Source: Pararhizobium qamdonense
GTDB taxonomy: Bacteria > Pseudomonadota > Alphaproteobacteria > Rhizobiales > Rhizobiaceae
Direction: 5' to 3'
Length of the DNA: 64,000 nt
Assembly (NCBI RefSeq): GCF_029277445.1
Contig: NZ_CP119566.1
Coordinates: 837,001 to 901,000, forward strand
Positions 37,947 to 46,362 of the stretch are shown here, piece by piece; position 1 is the first letter of the stretch; every line of letters begins with the position of its first letter. A model generated the notes under the pieces. The model was not told the DNA's origin. It saw only the letters and a program-made list of their open reading frames with translations, and made no database searches. The translations under genes and the position numbers were made by a program.

Positions 37947-38215
37947 GCGGTCTCTCCCTTCGCGCTGGCATCCGTGACCGCATAGATCGCGTGGGTCATC
38001 GTATCGCGCTCGACCACCAGCCAGCGGCGGCAGCCGGATGTGTGGTGCCAATGTTCGCTATGGCGGCCGCGCGGATTGTCGCGCAGGTAGACATAGGCGT
38101 ACCAGGCATCCTCACCGGCATCGGGTGCCGGGCGGATTAGGCCCGCGTCGCCGCGAACGGTGAATTCTTCTTTGGGGCGCGGCCCGCAATGGGGGCAGGC
38201 GATCAGGCTGGCCAT
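37943..38215 (-). CDS. soxD: Sarcosine oxidase delta subunit-like (SoxD / MgdB)
   Basis: 90 residues. Cys7 and Cys10 (ACPHCGPR), His59 and Cys63 (HHTSGC) provide the zinc ligands of SoxD, and the WYAYVYLRDNPRGRHSEHW signature is complete. It is a small structural subunit that holds zinc and binds the alpha subunit. It lies 9 bp after soxB and overlaps soxA by 4 bp. Confidence 0.92.
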   Translation of the reverse strand: MASLIACPHCGPRPKEEFTVRGDAGLIRPAPDAGEDAWYAYVYLRDNPRGRHSEHWHHTSGCRRWLVVERDTMTHAIYAVTDASAKGETA

Positions 38216-38224
38216 GACATGTCC

Positions 38225-39475
38225 TCAGTGCAGATTGGGTTGCGAGCCAACGCCCTTTTCATCGATCATCCGGCCGCGTGCGAAGCGGTCGAGCCTGAAG
38301 GCGCGGCCAGTCTCATGCGGTTCGTTCCTGGCGATCAGATGGGCGTAGCAGAAGCCGGAAGCGGGCGTGGCCTTGAAGCCGCCGTAACACCAGCCGGCAT
38401 TCAGGTAGAGATTGTCGATAGGGGTGCGGTCGATGATCGGCGAGCCATCCATGCTCATGTCCATCACCCCGCCCCAGCACCGCAGAACCCGCACCCGCGA
38501 CAAGGCGGGGATCATCGCGACGCCGGCCTCGGCGACATGTTCGACGGTCGCCAAATTGCCGCGTTGGGCATAGGAATTGTAGCCGTCGATATCGCCACCG
38601 AAGACGAGGCCGCCCTTGTCCGACTGCGAGACATAGAAGTGTCCGGCGCCGAAGGTGACGACATTGTCGATGAAAGGCTTCAACCCTTCCGAGACGAAGG
38701 CCTGCAGCACATGGCTTTCGATCGGCAGTTTCATATCGACCATGTCGGCCACGGTGGTGGAATTGCCGGCCGCCGCCAGCGCCAGCTTGCCGCAGCCGAT
38801 AAAGCCCTGACTGGTTTCGACACCCACGACGCGGCCGTTTTCGCGGCGAATTCCAGTGACTTCGCAATTCTGGATGATATCGACGCCGCGCATATCGGCG
38901 CCCCGTGCATAGCCCCAGGCCACGGCGTCATGGCGCACCGTGCCGCCGCGCTTTTGCATCAGCGCGCCCTGGATCGGAAAGCGGGCATTGTCGTAATCGA
39001 GGAAGGGCAGCATCTGGCGCACCGCGTTGCGGTCGAGCAGATCGGCATCGACGCCGTGCAGGCGCATAGCATTGCCGCGCCGGGTATAGGCATCGCGCTG
39101 GGCGTCAGAATGATAAAGGTTCAGCACGCCGCGCTGCGAGACCATGGCGTTGAAGTTGAAATCCTGCTCCAGCCCTTCCCAGAGCTTCATCGACAGTTCG
39201 TAGAACGGGTTGTTGCCCTCAAGCAGGTAGTTGGAGCGGATGATCGTCGTGTTGCGGCCGACATTGCCGGAGCCGATATAGTTCTTTTCCAAAACGGCGA
39301 CGTTGGTGACGCCGAATTCCTTGGCGAGATAATAGGCCGTGGCCAGACCATGCCCGCCGCCGCCAATGATGATGACATCATAGTGGTTCTTCGGAACCGG
39401 GCTGCGCCATGCCGGCTTCCAGCCCTTGTTGCCACGCAGGGCATTCAGAAAAACGGAAAAGGCGGAGTAGCGCAT
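38225..39475 (-). CDS. soxB: Sarcosine oxidase beta subunit-like (SoxB / MgdA)
   Basis: 416 residues from the ATG at 39475 (MRYSAFSVFLNALRGNKGW, the usual family opening); an in-frame start 11 codons upstream is less likely. FAD-binding fold VIIIGGGGHGLATAYYLAKE at about 30-50, and GWCYGGFKATPASGF near the C-terminus. This is the subunit that oxidises the N-methyl amine and holds covalent FMN and FAD. First gene of soxBDAG, divergent from a GlxA/AraC-type regulator, with a TGCAATC-N7-GATTGCA inverted repeat in the 90-bp gap. Confidence 0.94.
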   Translation of the reverse strand: MRYSAFSVFLNALRGNKGWKPAWRSPVPKNHYDVIIIGGGGHGLATAYYLAKEFGVTNVAVLEKNYIGSGNVGRNTTIIRSNYLLEGNNPFYELSMKLWEGLEQDFNFNAMVSQRGVLNLYHSDAQRDAYTRRGNAMRLHGVDADLLDRNAVRQMLPFLDYDNARFPIQGALMQKRGGTVRHDAVAWGYARGADMRGVDIIQNCEVTGIRRENGRVVGVETSQGFIGCGKLALAAAGNSTTVADMVDMKLPIESHVLQAFVSEGLKPFIDNVVTFGAGHFYVSQSDKGGLVFGGDIDGYNSYAQRGNLATVEHVAEAGVAMIPALSRVRVLRCWGGVMDMSMDGSPIIDRTPIDNLYLNAGWCYGGFKATPASGFCYAHLIARNEPHETGRAFRLDRFARGRMIDEKGVGSQPNLH

Positions 39476-39499
39476 GGCAATCGAATCCCGGTGAACCGC

Positions 39500-39520
39500 T
39501 GCAATCATGACAGGATTGCA
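39500..39520. promoter_or_regulatory. Inverted repeat between soxB and the AraC-type regulator
   Basis: TGCAATC-N7-GATTGCA, perfect 7-bp arms, centred about 35 bp upstream of soxB and 55 bp upstream of the regulator ATG. It is a candidate binding site for the adjacent GlxA/AraC-type regulator. Confidence 0.6.
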
Positions 39521-39565
39521 TTTCCAGACTTGCAGGAAAAGGACGTTTTAAGTCATAATCGGGAC

Positions 39566-40543
39566 ATGGTGTCAGATGATCTGAAAAACGTCCAGAAGAT
39601 CGGCTTCATCCTCATTCCGGAATTTGCGCTGATGTCCTATGCCTCTGCGGTAGAACCGTTGCGGGCTGCCAATCTTCTCGCGGGCCGGGACATCTATGCG
39701 CTTTCTGCACATACAGTCGAAGGCGCTGCCGGCATGACCTCTTCCGGCATTCCGGTGCCTGCCACGCCGCTGCCGGTTCGGGGCTCCGGATTTCACACCG
39801 TTTTCGTCTGCGCCGGCGGCACGCCGGTCAATTGGAATGTTCCGCCGGTGCTTGCCTGCCTGCGCCAGATTGCCCGCGACGGCGTGCGCATCGGCGGCAT
39901 TTCCGGCGGACCCTATCTGATGGCGGCGGCGGGACTTTTGGAGGATCGCGATTTTACCATCCACTGGGAGCATGCGCCGGCGCTGATGGAGGCATTTCCC
40001 GGTCTTCCTCCACGCCAGGCGCGCTATGTCCTCGACGGCAACCGCATCACCTGCGGTGGCGGCGTGGCGCCGCTTGACATGATGCATGCGCTGATTTCCG
40101 AGCGCATGGGATCGGATTTCGCCCGGCGGGTCAGCGACTGGTATCTGCATACCCATGTGGAGAGTTCCGGAGCCCCGCAGCGGGCCTCGCTGGCGCAGCG
40201 CTATGGCATCAACCATCCGGGCCTGCTGACCGTGCTCGAGAAAATGGAGGCGACGATCGAAGCGCCGCTTGACCGCCAGACGATGGCGGCTTTGGCGGGG
40301 CTTTCCCCGCGTCATCTCGACCGGCTGTTTTCCAGCCTAATGGGGTCGTCCTTTCTTCTCGAATACCGCAAGCTGCGGCTCGACCATGCCCGCCGGCTGC
40401 TGCAGCAAAGTCCGCTTTCCATCTCGGAAATCGCCTTTGCCACCGGCTTTTCCAGTGCCGGTCATTTCTCCCGCAGCTATCGCACCGCATTTGGCGAAGC
40501 GCCGCGGTCGCAGCGGCAAATTGGCACTGCCGCAAGCCGCTGA
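39566..40543 (+). CDS. GlxA/AraC-family transcriptional regulator (DJ-1-like domain plus HTH)
   Basis: 325 residues from the ATG at 39566. The frame is open far upstream, but that part is antisense to soxB and is discarded. Residues 10-185 form a DJ-1/PfpI-like domain (KIGFILIPEFALMSYASAVEPLRAAN), the usual sensor in the GbdR/CdhR/SouR group controlling glycine betaine, carnitine and sarcosine catabolism. Residues 215-320 carry two helix-turn-helix motifs (MAALAGLSPRHLDRLFSSLMG and ISEIAFATGFSSAGHFSRSYR). Divergence from soxBDAG suggests it activates that operon in response to an N-methylated compound. Confidence 0.9.
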   Translation: MVSDDLKNVQKIGFILIPEFALMSYASAVEPLRAANLLAGRDIYALSAHTVEGAAGMTSSGIPVPATPLPVRGSGFHTVFVCAGGTPVNWNVPPVLACLRQIARDGVRIGGISGGPYLMAAAGLLEDRDFTIHWEHAPALMEAFPGLPPRQARYVLDGNRITCGGGVAPLDMMHALISERMGSDFARRVSDWYLHTHVESSGAPQRASLAQRYGINHPGLLTVLEKMEATIEAPLDRQTMAALAGLSPRHLDRLFSSLMGSSFLLEYRKLRLDHARRLLQQSPLSISEIAFATGFSSAGHFSRSYRTAFGEAPRSQRQIGTAASR

Positions 40544-40560
40544 TCAATATTCTTCCCGGT

Positions 40561-40579
40561 TGAGAAAATTTCACTCTCA
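40561..40579. promoter_or_regulatory. Inverted repeat upstream of the XRE-cupin regulator gene
   Basis: TGAGA-N9-TCTCA lies 39 bp before the regulator ATG; a possible autoregulatory site. A loosely similar CTGAGAAGAAA (on the minus strand) is found about 60 bp upstream of glxB. The match is weak. Confidence 0.35.
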
Positions 40580-40617
40580 GGATAAATTGGTGGCCTGGGA
40601 AGCAGGGGCGACACCGC

Positions 40618-41313
40618 ATGGCGAAAAAGCAGCCAATCATCGATATCGGCCGGACCACGGATGACGAGCGGCCGGCCCTAAAGGCTGCCTTTCTGCAGGA
40701 TCCGCACGCGCTGCGCGAGCCCAAGGAAAACAATTTGGAAATTGCTATCGGCCATGAGGTGCGTGCGTTTCGCAAGAAGCTCGGCATCACCGTCACAGAC
40801 CTTGCCACCGCCACCGGCATTTCGCTCGGCATGCTGTCGAAGATCGAGAACGGCAATATCTCGCCGTCGCTCACAACACTTCAATCCCTGTCGCGGGCGC
40901 TGGGCGTCCCGGTTACCGCCTTCTTCCGGCGCTACGAGGAGCCGCGCAACGCCGTATTCGTCAAGGCCGGCGAAGGCGTGGAGCTGGAGCGGCGCGGCAC
41001 CCGCGCGGGCCATCAGTATAATCTGCTCGGCCATATCGACAACAACACGGCCGGAGTGGTCGTCGAACCCTATCTGATCACGCTGACGGCGGATTCCGAT
41101 ACCTTTCCGGCCTTCCAGCACGAGGGCATGGAATTTCTCTACATGCTGGAGGGCGAGGTGGTCTACCGCCACGGCGACCGGCTGTTCAGCATGCAACCGG
41201 GCGACAGCCTGTTCTTCGACGCCGACGCCCGCCACGGCCCGGAGCAACTGGTGAAGCTGCCGATCCGATATCTGTCGATCATTTCCTATCCGCAGACGCG
41301 CGGGGGGATTTAA
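40618..41313 (+). CDS. XRE-family regulator with C-terminal cupin sensor
   Basis: 231 residues. The helix-turn-helix spans about 45-95 (RKKLGITVTDLATATGISLGMLSKIENGNISPSL). A cupin_2 beta-barrel spans about 150-225 (EGMEFLYMLEGEVVYRHGDRLF...PGDSLFFDADARHGPE), as in MppS/PuuR-type sensors of small amines or amino acids. It lies between the sox and glx sets on the plus strand and is a candidate regulator of glxBCD-glnT. The effector is unknown. Confidence 0.88.
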   Translation: MAKKQPIIDIGRTTDDERPALKAAFLQDPHALREPKENNLEIAIGHEVRAFRKKLGITVTDLATATGISLGMLSKIENGNISPSLTTLQSLSRALGVPVTAFFRRYEEPRNAVFVKAGEGVELERRGTRAGHQYNLLGHIDNNTAGVVVEPYLITLTADSDTFPAFQHEGMEFLYMLEGEVVYRHGDRLFSMQPGDSLFFDADARHGPEQLVKLPIRYLSIISYPQTRGGI

Positions 41314-41321
41314 GGGAAAAG

Positions 41322-41396
41322 CTATAATAAGTTCGTCGACATTCCGAGGAGCGATCCCGCACGCGCCATCTTTTTGTCAAGGGTGCACATGGTCAT
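41322..41396 (-). pseudogene. Remnant of a PIN-domain (VapC-like) toxin C-terminus
   Basis: Downstream of the antitoxin, a 24-codon minus-strand frame reads MTMCTLDKKMARAGSLLGM..., close to the end of PIN toxins ('T-L-D-K-K-L-A-R-A-A...L-G'). Only this tail remains; there is no room for the catalytic Asp residues before it. This is taken as a deletion remnant. The frame is short, so chance similarity cannot be excluded. Confidence 0.4.
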
Positions 41397-41409
41397 GTCA
41401 TGGTTGATT

Positions 41410-41652
41410 TCAATAGCGGTCGCTATCACGCATGGCGCGAATGAATTCGCCTGCACTGGTTTCCTGATAAGGCATGCCTTCAGTCACGCGGTTGAGTGCT
41501 TCGATGTCGATGGGTTTCTTGGCGGGTTTGGCCGGCGTCAACTGAGCAACCATCCGGTCTTCGTTTGAAATTTGGATCGTTTCGCCCGCCTCGGCACGGC
41601 TTACGAGGTCACCGAGATGTTCCTGGGCATAGGTCAGCGTGACAATGGTCAT
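41410..41652 (-). CDS. Phd/YefM-family antitoxin, probably orphan
   Basis: 80 residues. The N-terminal Phd/YefM fold is plain: VTLTYAQEHLGDLVSRAEAGETIQIS, then EDRMVAQLTP. The C-terminal tail (KPIDIEALNRVTEGMPYQ...) would wrap its toxin. Antitoxins of this type are normally followed by a PIN or RelE toxin gene; here only about 70 bp of a PIN-like tail follows before a stop. The protein may serve as a free antitoxin or autorepressor, or be decaying. Confidence 0.8.
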   Translation of the reverse strand: MTIVTLTYAQEHLGDLVSRAEAGETIQISNEDRMVAQLTPAKPAKKPIDIEALNRVTEGMPYQETSAGEFIRAMRDSDRY

Positions 41653-41826
41653 GTGCAGTTCCTTCAGTGCAGCTGACTATAGTCTTGAGCAGGGAGCAAG
41701 ACAAGGAGTTCACTCAAATGAGCAAATGCGAATCTTGCTTTAAAAGAAAATAACTTTCTTCTCAGTTGAAATCCGAAACGGCAGCTGCTATCCCTCTTTT
41801 CATCAACGAAACGAAGGATCGTCCCC

Positions 41827-42732
41827 ATGTGCGGAATTGTCGGATTGTTTTTGAAGGACAAGAGCCTGGAGCCGCAATTGGGTGCCATGCTGTCCGATAT
41901 GCTTGTCATCATGACCGACCGCGGGCCTGACAGCGCAGGCATCGCCATCTATGGCGCGCCTTCGGAAGGCCGCGCCAAAATCACGGTTCAATCGGCTGAT
42001 CCCAAACAGGATTTTGCTGGGCTCGACGCGCTGTTGAAGCCGGTCGATTCGAGCGCGACAGTGGAGCTGAAAAGCACGCATGCCGTCATCGAAACCAGCG
42101 CCGGCAAGGCTCAGGCCGTGCGCGATCTGCTGGCGCAGGAGCGGGCCGGTATCCGGGTCATGGGTTCGGGCGACAGTGTCGAAATCTACAAGGAAGTCGG
42201 TCTGCCGAAGGACGTGGTATCGCGGTTCGGTATTCGCTCTATGGGCGGAACGCATGGCATCGGCCATACACGCATGGCAACGGAATCGGCCGTGACTACG
42301 CTTGGCGCCCATCCGTTCTCCACCGGTGCCGACCAGTGCCTGGTGCACAATGGCTCGCTCTCCAACCACAACAACCTGCGCCGCGAACTGGTGCGTGAAG
42401 GCATGACCTTCGAGACGCAGAACGACTCGGAAGTTGCCGCTGCCTACCTGACGGCCGAGATGGCCAAGGGCAAGGATCTGGGGCAGGCGCTGACCAGCGC
42501 GCTCGACGATCTCGACGGCTTCTTCACCTTTGTGGTCGGCACAAAGTCCGGCTTCGGCGTCGTGCGCGATCCGATCGCCTGCAAGCCGGCCGTGATGGCC
42601 GAAACCGATCAGTATATTGCCTTCGGCTCTGAATACCGTGCGCTCGTCAACCTGCCGGGTATCGAGAATGCCCGCGTCTGGGAGCCGGAGCCTGCCACAG
42701 TCTATTTCTGGGATCATGAGAAGGCGGCCTAA
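41827..42732 (+). CDS. glxB: Class II glutamine amidotransferase subunit (GlxB / MgsA)
   Basis: 301 residues. Cys2 in MCGIVGLF is the glutaminase nucleophile; GPDSAGIAIYG and GIGHTRMATESAVTTLGAHPF are the remaining hallmarks. The protein corresponds to the glutaminase domain of the glutamate synthase large subunit as a separate chain. With GlxC and GlxD it forms a split glutamate-synthase-like enzyme; in methylamine users the equivalent MgsABC is N-methylglutamate synthase. GlxC starts 2 bp after the stop. The AT-rich 130 bp upstream should hold the promoter. Confidence 0.92.
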   Translation: MCGIVGLFLKDKSLEPQLGAMLSDMLVIMTDRGPDSAGIAIYGAPSEGRAKITVQSADPKQDFAGLDALLKPVDSSATVELKSTHAVIETSAGKAQAVRDLLAQERAGIRVMGSGDSVEIYKEVGLPKDVVSRFGIRSMGGTHGIGHTRMATESAVTTLGAHPFSTGADQCLVHNGSLSNHNNLRRELVREGMTFETQNDSEVAAAYLTAEMAKGKDLGQALTSALDDLDGFFTFVVGTKSGFGVVRDPIACKPAVMAETDQYIAFGSEYRALVNLPGIENARVWEPEPATVYFWDHEKAA

Positions 42733-42734
42733 CC

Positions 42735-43457
42735 GTGGATGTCAGCGTAAAACGAGAAAGTCTGGAAGCGATGCGCGTATTCGATCTAGCCACCACGCCG
42801 CTGCGCGAACTGAACAGCGCGCTTCACACCATTGCCCCCGGCGCCAATGACACCAATTTCGAGGTCGTCAATCCGCGCGGCAGCCATGCCGTTGCCGTCG
42901 GCATCGATCAGCCTGTCACCGTCGAGGTGCGCGGCAGCGTCGGGTATTATTGTGCCGGGATGAACGATGGTGGTGCTGTTACCGTGCATGGTTCCGCAGG
43001 CCCCGGTGTGGCCGAGAACATGATGTCGGGAACGGTTGTCATCGAAGGCGATGCGAGCCAGTATGCAGGGGCGACAGGCCGTGGCGGCCTGCTGGTCATC
43101 AAGGGCAATGCCGCCTCGCGTTGCGGGATCTCGATGAAGGGCATCGATATCGTCGTCCAGGGCAATATCGGCCATATGTCGGCCTTCATGGGCCAGTCCG
43201 GTCATCTGGTCGTGCTTGGCAATGCCGGCGATGCGCTGGGCGATTCGCTCTATGAGGCCAAGCTGTTCGTGCGCGGCGAGGTCAAGAGCCTCGGCGCCGA
43301 TTGCATCGAGAAGGAACTGCGCCCCGAGCATATCGAAAAGCTCACCGAGTTGCTGGAAAAGGCGGGCATTACCGACGTCAAGCCGCAGGAATTCAAGCGC
43401 TACGGCTCGGCCCGCACGCTGTACAATTTCAACATCGATAACGCTGATGCGTACTAA
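42735..43457 (+). CDS. glxC: Glutamate synthase GXGXG-domain subunit (GlxC / MgsB)
   Basis: 240 residues forming the right-handed beta-helix (GXGXG) of the GltB C-terminus. The repeats are visible as GSVGYYCAGMNDGGAVTVHG, ASQYAGATGRGGLLVIKG, and NIGHMSAFMGQSGHLVVLGNAGDALGD. It is structural, bridging the amidotransferase and FMN subunits. It begins 2 bp after glxB and ends 15 bp before glxD, in one operon. Confidence 0.92.
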   Translation: MDVSVKRESLEAMRVFDLATTPLRELNSALHTIAPGANDTNFEVVNPRGSHAVAVGIDQPVTVEVRGSVGYYCAGMNDGGAVTVHGSAGPGVAENMMSGTVVIEGDASQYAGATGRGGLLVIKGNAASRCGISMKGIDIVVQGNIGHMSAFMGQSGHLVVLGNAGDALGDSLYEAKLFVRGEVKSLGADCIEKELRPEHIEKLTELLEKAGITDVKPQEFKRYGSARTLYNFNIDNADAY

Positions 43458-43472
43458 GGCAGGGAACCCTTC

Positions 43473-44801
43473 ATGAGCTATCACAACCCCTATACCCCGC
43501 CGCGCAAGTCAGCGACTTTCGACGATTATACGCTGGCTGAAATCCGCCGTGCGGCGGCAACCGGCATCTATGATATCAGAGGCGCCGGCACCAAGCGCAA
43601 GGTTCCGCATTTTGACGACCTCTTGTTCCTTGGCGCCTCGATCTCGCGCTATCCTCTCGAAGGCTACCGCGAGAAATGCGACACGTCCGTCGTGCTTGGC
43701 GCACGCCACGCCAAGAAGCCGATCGTGCTGAAGACCCCGATTACCATTGCCGGCATGAGCTTCGGTGCGCTGTCGGGCAATGCCAAGGAAGCACTCGGGC
43801 GCGGCGCGACGATCGCCGGCACCTCGACCACCACCGGGGACGGCGGCATGACAGACGAAGAGCGGGGCCATTCTCAGACGCTGGTCTATCAGTATCTGCC
43901 ATCGCGCTACGGCATGAACCCGAAGGACCTGCGCCGGGCCGATGCGATCGAGATCGTCGTCGGTCAGGGCGCCAAGCCCGGCGGCGGCGGCATGCTGCTT
44001 GGCCAGAAGATTTCCGATCGCGTCGCCAATATGCGCAACCTGCCCAAGGGCATCGACCAGCGCTCCGCCTGCCGTCATCCCGACTGGACAGGCCCGGACG
44101 ATCTTGAAATCAAGATCATGGAACTGCGCGAAATTACCGATTGGGAAAAGCCGATCTATGTGAAGGTCGGTGGCGCGCGTCCCTATTACGATACGGCACT
44201 TGCCGTCAAAGCCGGTGCCGACGTTGTCGTGCTTGATGGCATGCAGGGCGGTACGGCAGCAACGCAGGATGTCTTCATCGAGAATGTCGGCATGCCGACG
44301 CTGGCCTGTATCCGCCCTGCCGTCCAGGCGCTGCAGGATCTCGGTATGCACCGCAAGGTGCAGCTGGTCATCTCCGGCGGCGTCCGCTCGGGCGCAGACG
44401 TGGCGAAAGCCTTGGCGCTCGGCGCTGACGCTGTTGCCATCGGCACGGCCGCGCTGGTCGCGATCGGCGATAATGATCCGCACTGGGAAGAGGAATACCA
44501 GAAGCTCGGAACGACGGCCGGTGCCTATGACGACTGGCACGAAGGCAAGGATCCGGCCGGCATCACCACGCAGGACCCGGAGCTTTCCAAGCGCCTCGAC
44601 CCCGTCGCTGCCGGCCGCCGCCTTGCTAACTATCTCAAGGTGATGACGCTGGAAGCCCAGACGATCGCCAGGGCCTGCGGCAAGAACCATCTGCACAATC
44701 TGGAGCCGGAAGATCTCGTCGCCCTGACGCTCGAAGCTTCCGCCATGGCGCAGGTGCCGCTCGCCGGCACCAGCTGGATCCCGGGCAAGGGAGGCTTCTG
44801 A
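43473..44801 (+). CDS. glxD: FMN-binding glutamate-synthase-like subunit (GlxD / MgsC)
   Basis: 442 residues corresponding to the FMN domain of glutamate synthase. ITIAGMSFGALSGNAKEALGRGA opens the barrel; VKVGGARPYYDTALAVKAGADVVVLDGMQGGTAA and SGGVRSGADVAKALALGADAVAIGTAAL are the FMN-phosphate binding parts. The classic 3Fe-4S cysteine triplet of GltB (C-x5-C-x4-C) is not visible at the equivalent C-terminal place (RACGKNHLHNLEPEDL). Third gene of glxBCD; a terminator-like hairpin follows immediately. Confidence 0.92.
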   Translation: MSYHNPYTPPRKSATFDDYTLAEIRRAAATGIYDIRGAGTKRKVPHFDDLLFLGASISRYPLEGYREKCDTSVVLGARHAKKPIVLKTPITIAGMSFGALSGNAKEALGRGATIAGTSTTTGDGGMTDEERGHSQTLVYQYLPSRYGMNPKDLRRADAIEIVVGQGAKPGGGGMLLGQKISDRVANMRNLPKGIDQRSACRHPDWTGPDDLEIKIMELREITDWEKPIYVKVGGARPYYDTALAVKAGADVVVLDGMQGGTAATQDVFIENVGMPTLACIRPAVQALQDLGMHRKVQLVISGGVRSGADVAKALALGADAVAIGTAALVAIGDNDPHWEEEYQKLGTTAGAYDDWHEGKDPAGITTQDPELSKRLDPVAAGRRLANYLKVMTLEAQTIARACGKNHLHNLEPEDLVALTLEASAMAQVPLAGTSWIPGKGGF

Positions 44802-44815
44802 CCCGAACATAGCTT

Positions 44816-44857
44816 AGGCCGTTGCACGATCTTACAAAGATAGGCAGCGGCCTTTTT
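44816..44857 (+). terminator. Terminator-like hairpin between glxD and glnT
   Basis: Long stem AGGCCGTTGC / GCAGCGGCCT with an inner ATCTT-ACA-AAGAT hairpin, followed directly by a T-run (44853-44857). It ends 37 bp before the glnT start codon. It looks like a full intrinsic terminator, so it may be an attenuator setting glnT expression relative to glxBCD. Confidence 0.75.
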
Positions 44858-44893
44858 ACGAAAAAGTGTCTGAATAATCCAAAGGGGAACACA

Positions 44894-46201
44894 GTGACAC
44901 TCGATCTTGCCAGCTTTGCCAAAGACCGTGGCATCAAATATTTCATGATCAGCTATACCGACCTGTTCGGTGGCCAACGGGCCAAGCTCGTTCCGGCCGA
45001 GGCGATCGCCGACATGCAGAAGAACGGCGCTGGGTTTGCCGGGTTTGCCACCTGGCTTGACCTGACGCCCGCCCATCCCGACCTGTTTGCGCTTCCGGAC
45101 GCGTCGTCCGTCATCCAGCTTCCCTGGAAGAAGGATGTCGCCTGGGTCGCTGCCGATTGCGTCATGGAGGACCAGCCGGTGGACCAGGCGCCGCGCGTCA
45201 TGCTGAAACGGCTGATCGCCGAAGCCGCCAAGGAAGGCCTTCGCGTCAAGACCGGCGTCGAGCCGGAATTCTTCCTGATTTCGGCGGACGGATCAAAGAT
45301 TTCCGACGAATTCGATACGGCTGAAAAGCCCTGCTACGACCAGCAGGCCGTCATGCGCCGCTATGATGTGATCGCCGAAATCTGCGATTACATGCTCGAA
45401 CTCGGCTGGAAGCCCTACCAGAACGACCATGAGGATGCGAACGGCCAGTTCGAGATGAACTGGGAATATGACGACGCGCTGCAGACGGCCGATAAACACT
45501 CGTTCTTCAAGTTCATGGTGAAGACGGTCGCCGAAAAGCACGGCCTTCGCGCCACCTTCATGCCGAAACCGTTCAAGGGGCTGACCGGCAACGGCTGCCA
45601 TGCCCATATTTCCGTGTGGGATGTGGACGGCAAGACCAATGCCTTTGCCGACAAGGACATGCCGTTTGGTCTTTCGGCCAAGGGCAAGACCTTCCTTGGC
45701 GGCATCATGCAGCACGCCTCGGCACTCGCCGCCGTGACCAATCCGACGGTCAATTCCTACAAGCGCATCAACGCGCCGCGCACGATTTCCGGCGCCACCT
45801 GGGCACCGAATACGGTGACGTGGACCGGCAACAACCGCACCCATATGGTCCGCGTTCCGGGCCCCGGCCGGTTCGAGCTGCGGCTTCCAGATGGCGCTGT
45901 CAATCCGTATCTGTTGCAGGCAATCATCATTGCGGCCGGCCTGAACGGCATCCGCAACAATGCCGATCCCGGCCGCCACTGGGATATCGATATGTACAAG
46001 GAAGGTCACACCGTCACTGGGGCGCCGCGCCTGCCGCTGAACCTGCTCGATGCACTCAGGGAATATGACAAGGACGAGGAACTGAAGGCCACGCTCGGCC
46101 AGAGTTTCTCCACGGCCTACCTGAAGCTCAAGCATCAGGAGTGGAATGCCTACGCCTCGCATTTCACCGATTGGGAGCGGCAAACGACGCTCGATATCTG
46201 A
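44894..46201 (+). CDS. glnT: GlnT-type glutamine synthetase / gamma-glutamylmethylamide synthetase family
   Basis: 435 residues from a GTG at 44894 with AAAGGGGA six bases upstream; the frame extends further upstream through the terminator and is cut back. Glutamine-synthetase fold: VEPEFFLIS and DANGQFEMNW (metal-binding Glu residues), GNGCHAHISVW, and NRTHMVRVPGPGRFELRLPDG (ATP and glutamate site). The GlnT/GSIII-like group of rhizobia includes GmaS, which joins methylamine to glutamate. Position next to glxBCD (mgsABC-like) and near soxBDAG (mgdABCD-like) makes GmaS a serious option. Separating GmaS from GlnT needs a tree. Confidence 0.9.
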   Translation: MTLDLASFAKDRGIKYFMISYTDLFGGQRAKLVPAEAIADMQKNGAGFAGFATWLDLTPAHPDLFALPDASSVIQLPWKKDVAWVAADCVMEDQPVDQAPRVMLKRLIAEAAKEGLRVKTGVEPEFFLISADGSKISDEFDTAEKPCYDQQAVMRRYDVIAEICDYMLELGWKPYQNDHEDANGQFEMNWEYDDALQTADKHSFFKFMVKTVAEKHGLRATFMPKPFKGLTGNGCHAHISVWDVDGKTNAFADKDMPFGLSAKGKTFLGGIMQHASALAAVTNPTVNSYKRINAPRTISGATWAPNTVTWTGNNRTHMVRVPGPGRFELRLPDGAVNPYLLQAIIIAAGLNGIRNNADPGRHWDIDMYKEGHTVTGAPRLPLNLLDALREYDKDEELKATLGQSFSTAYLKLKHQEWNAYASHFTDWERQTTLDI

Positions 46202-46362
46202 GCGCCACGCCCAGTTCCAACACCAGAAGAGACGGCATGGCCTGTTCCTGCTATCCGATGTCGCGAAACGGATGGACGGGCAGGCCAGCGCCGCGCTAGC
46301 TTCCGTTCCACGATGCTGGGCCGGGAGGGCCAGCCAAGACCCAAAGCGAGAGACTGAAACCG

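Noticed and set aside
38189..39565. In-frame upstream extension of the GlxA/AraC regulator to 784 codons
   Set aside because: The extra 459 codons are antisense to soxB; the regulator family starts at the ATG at 39566.
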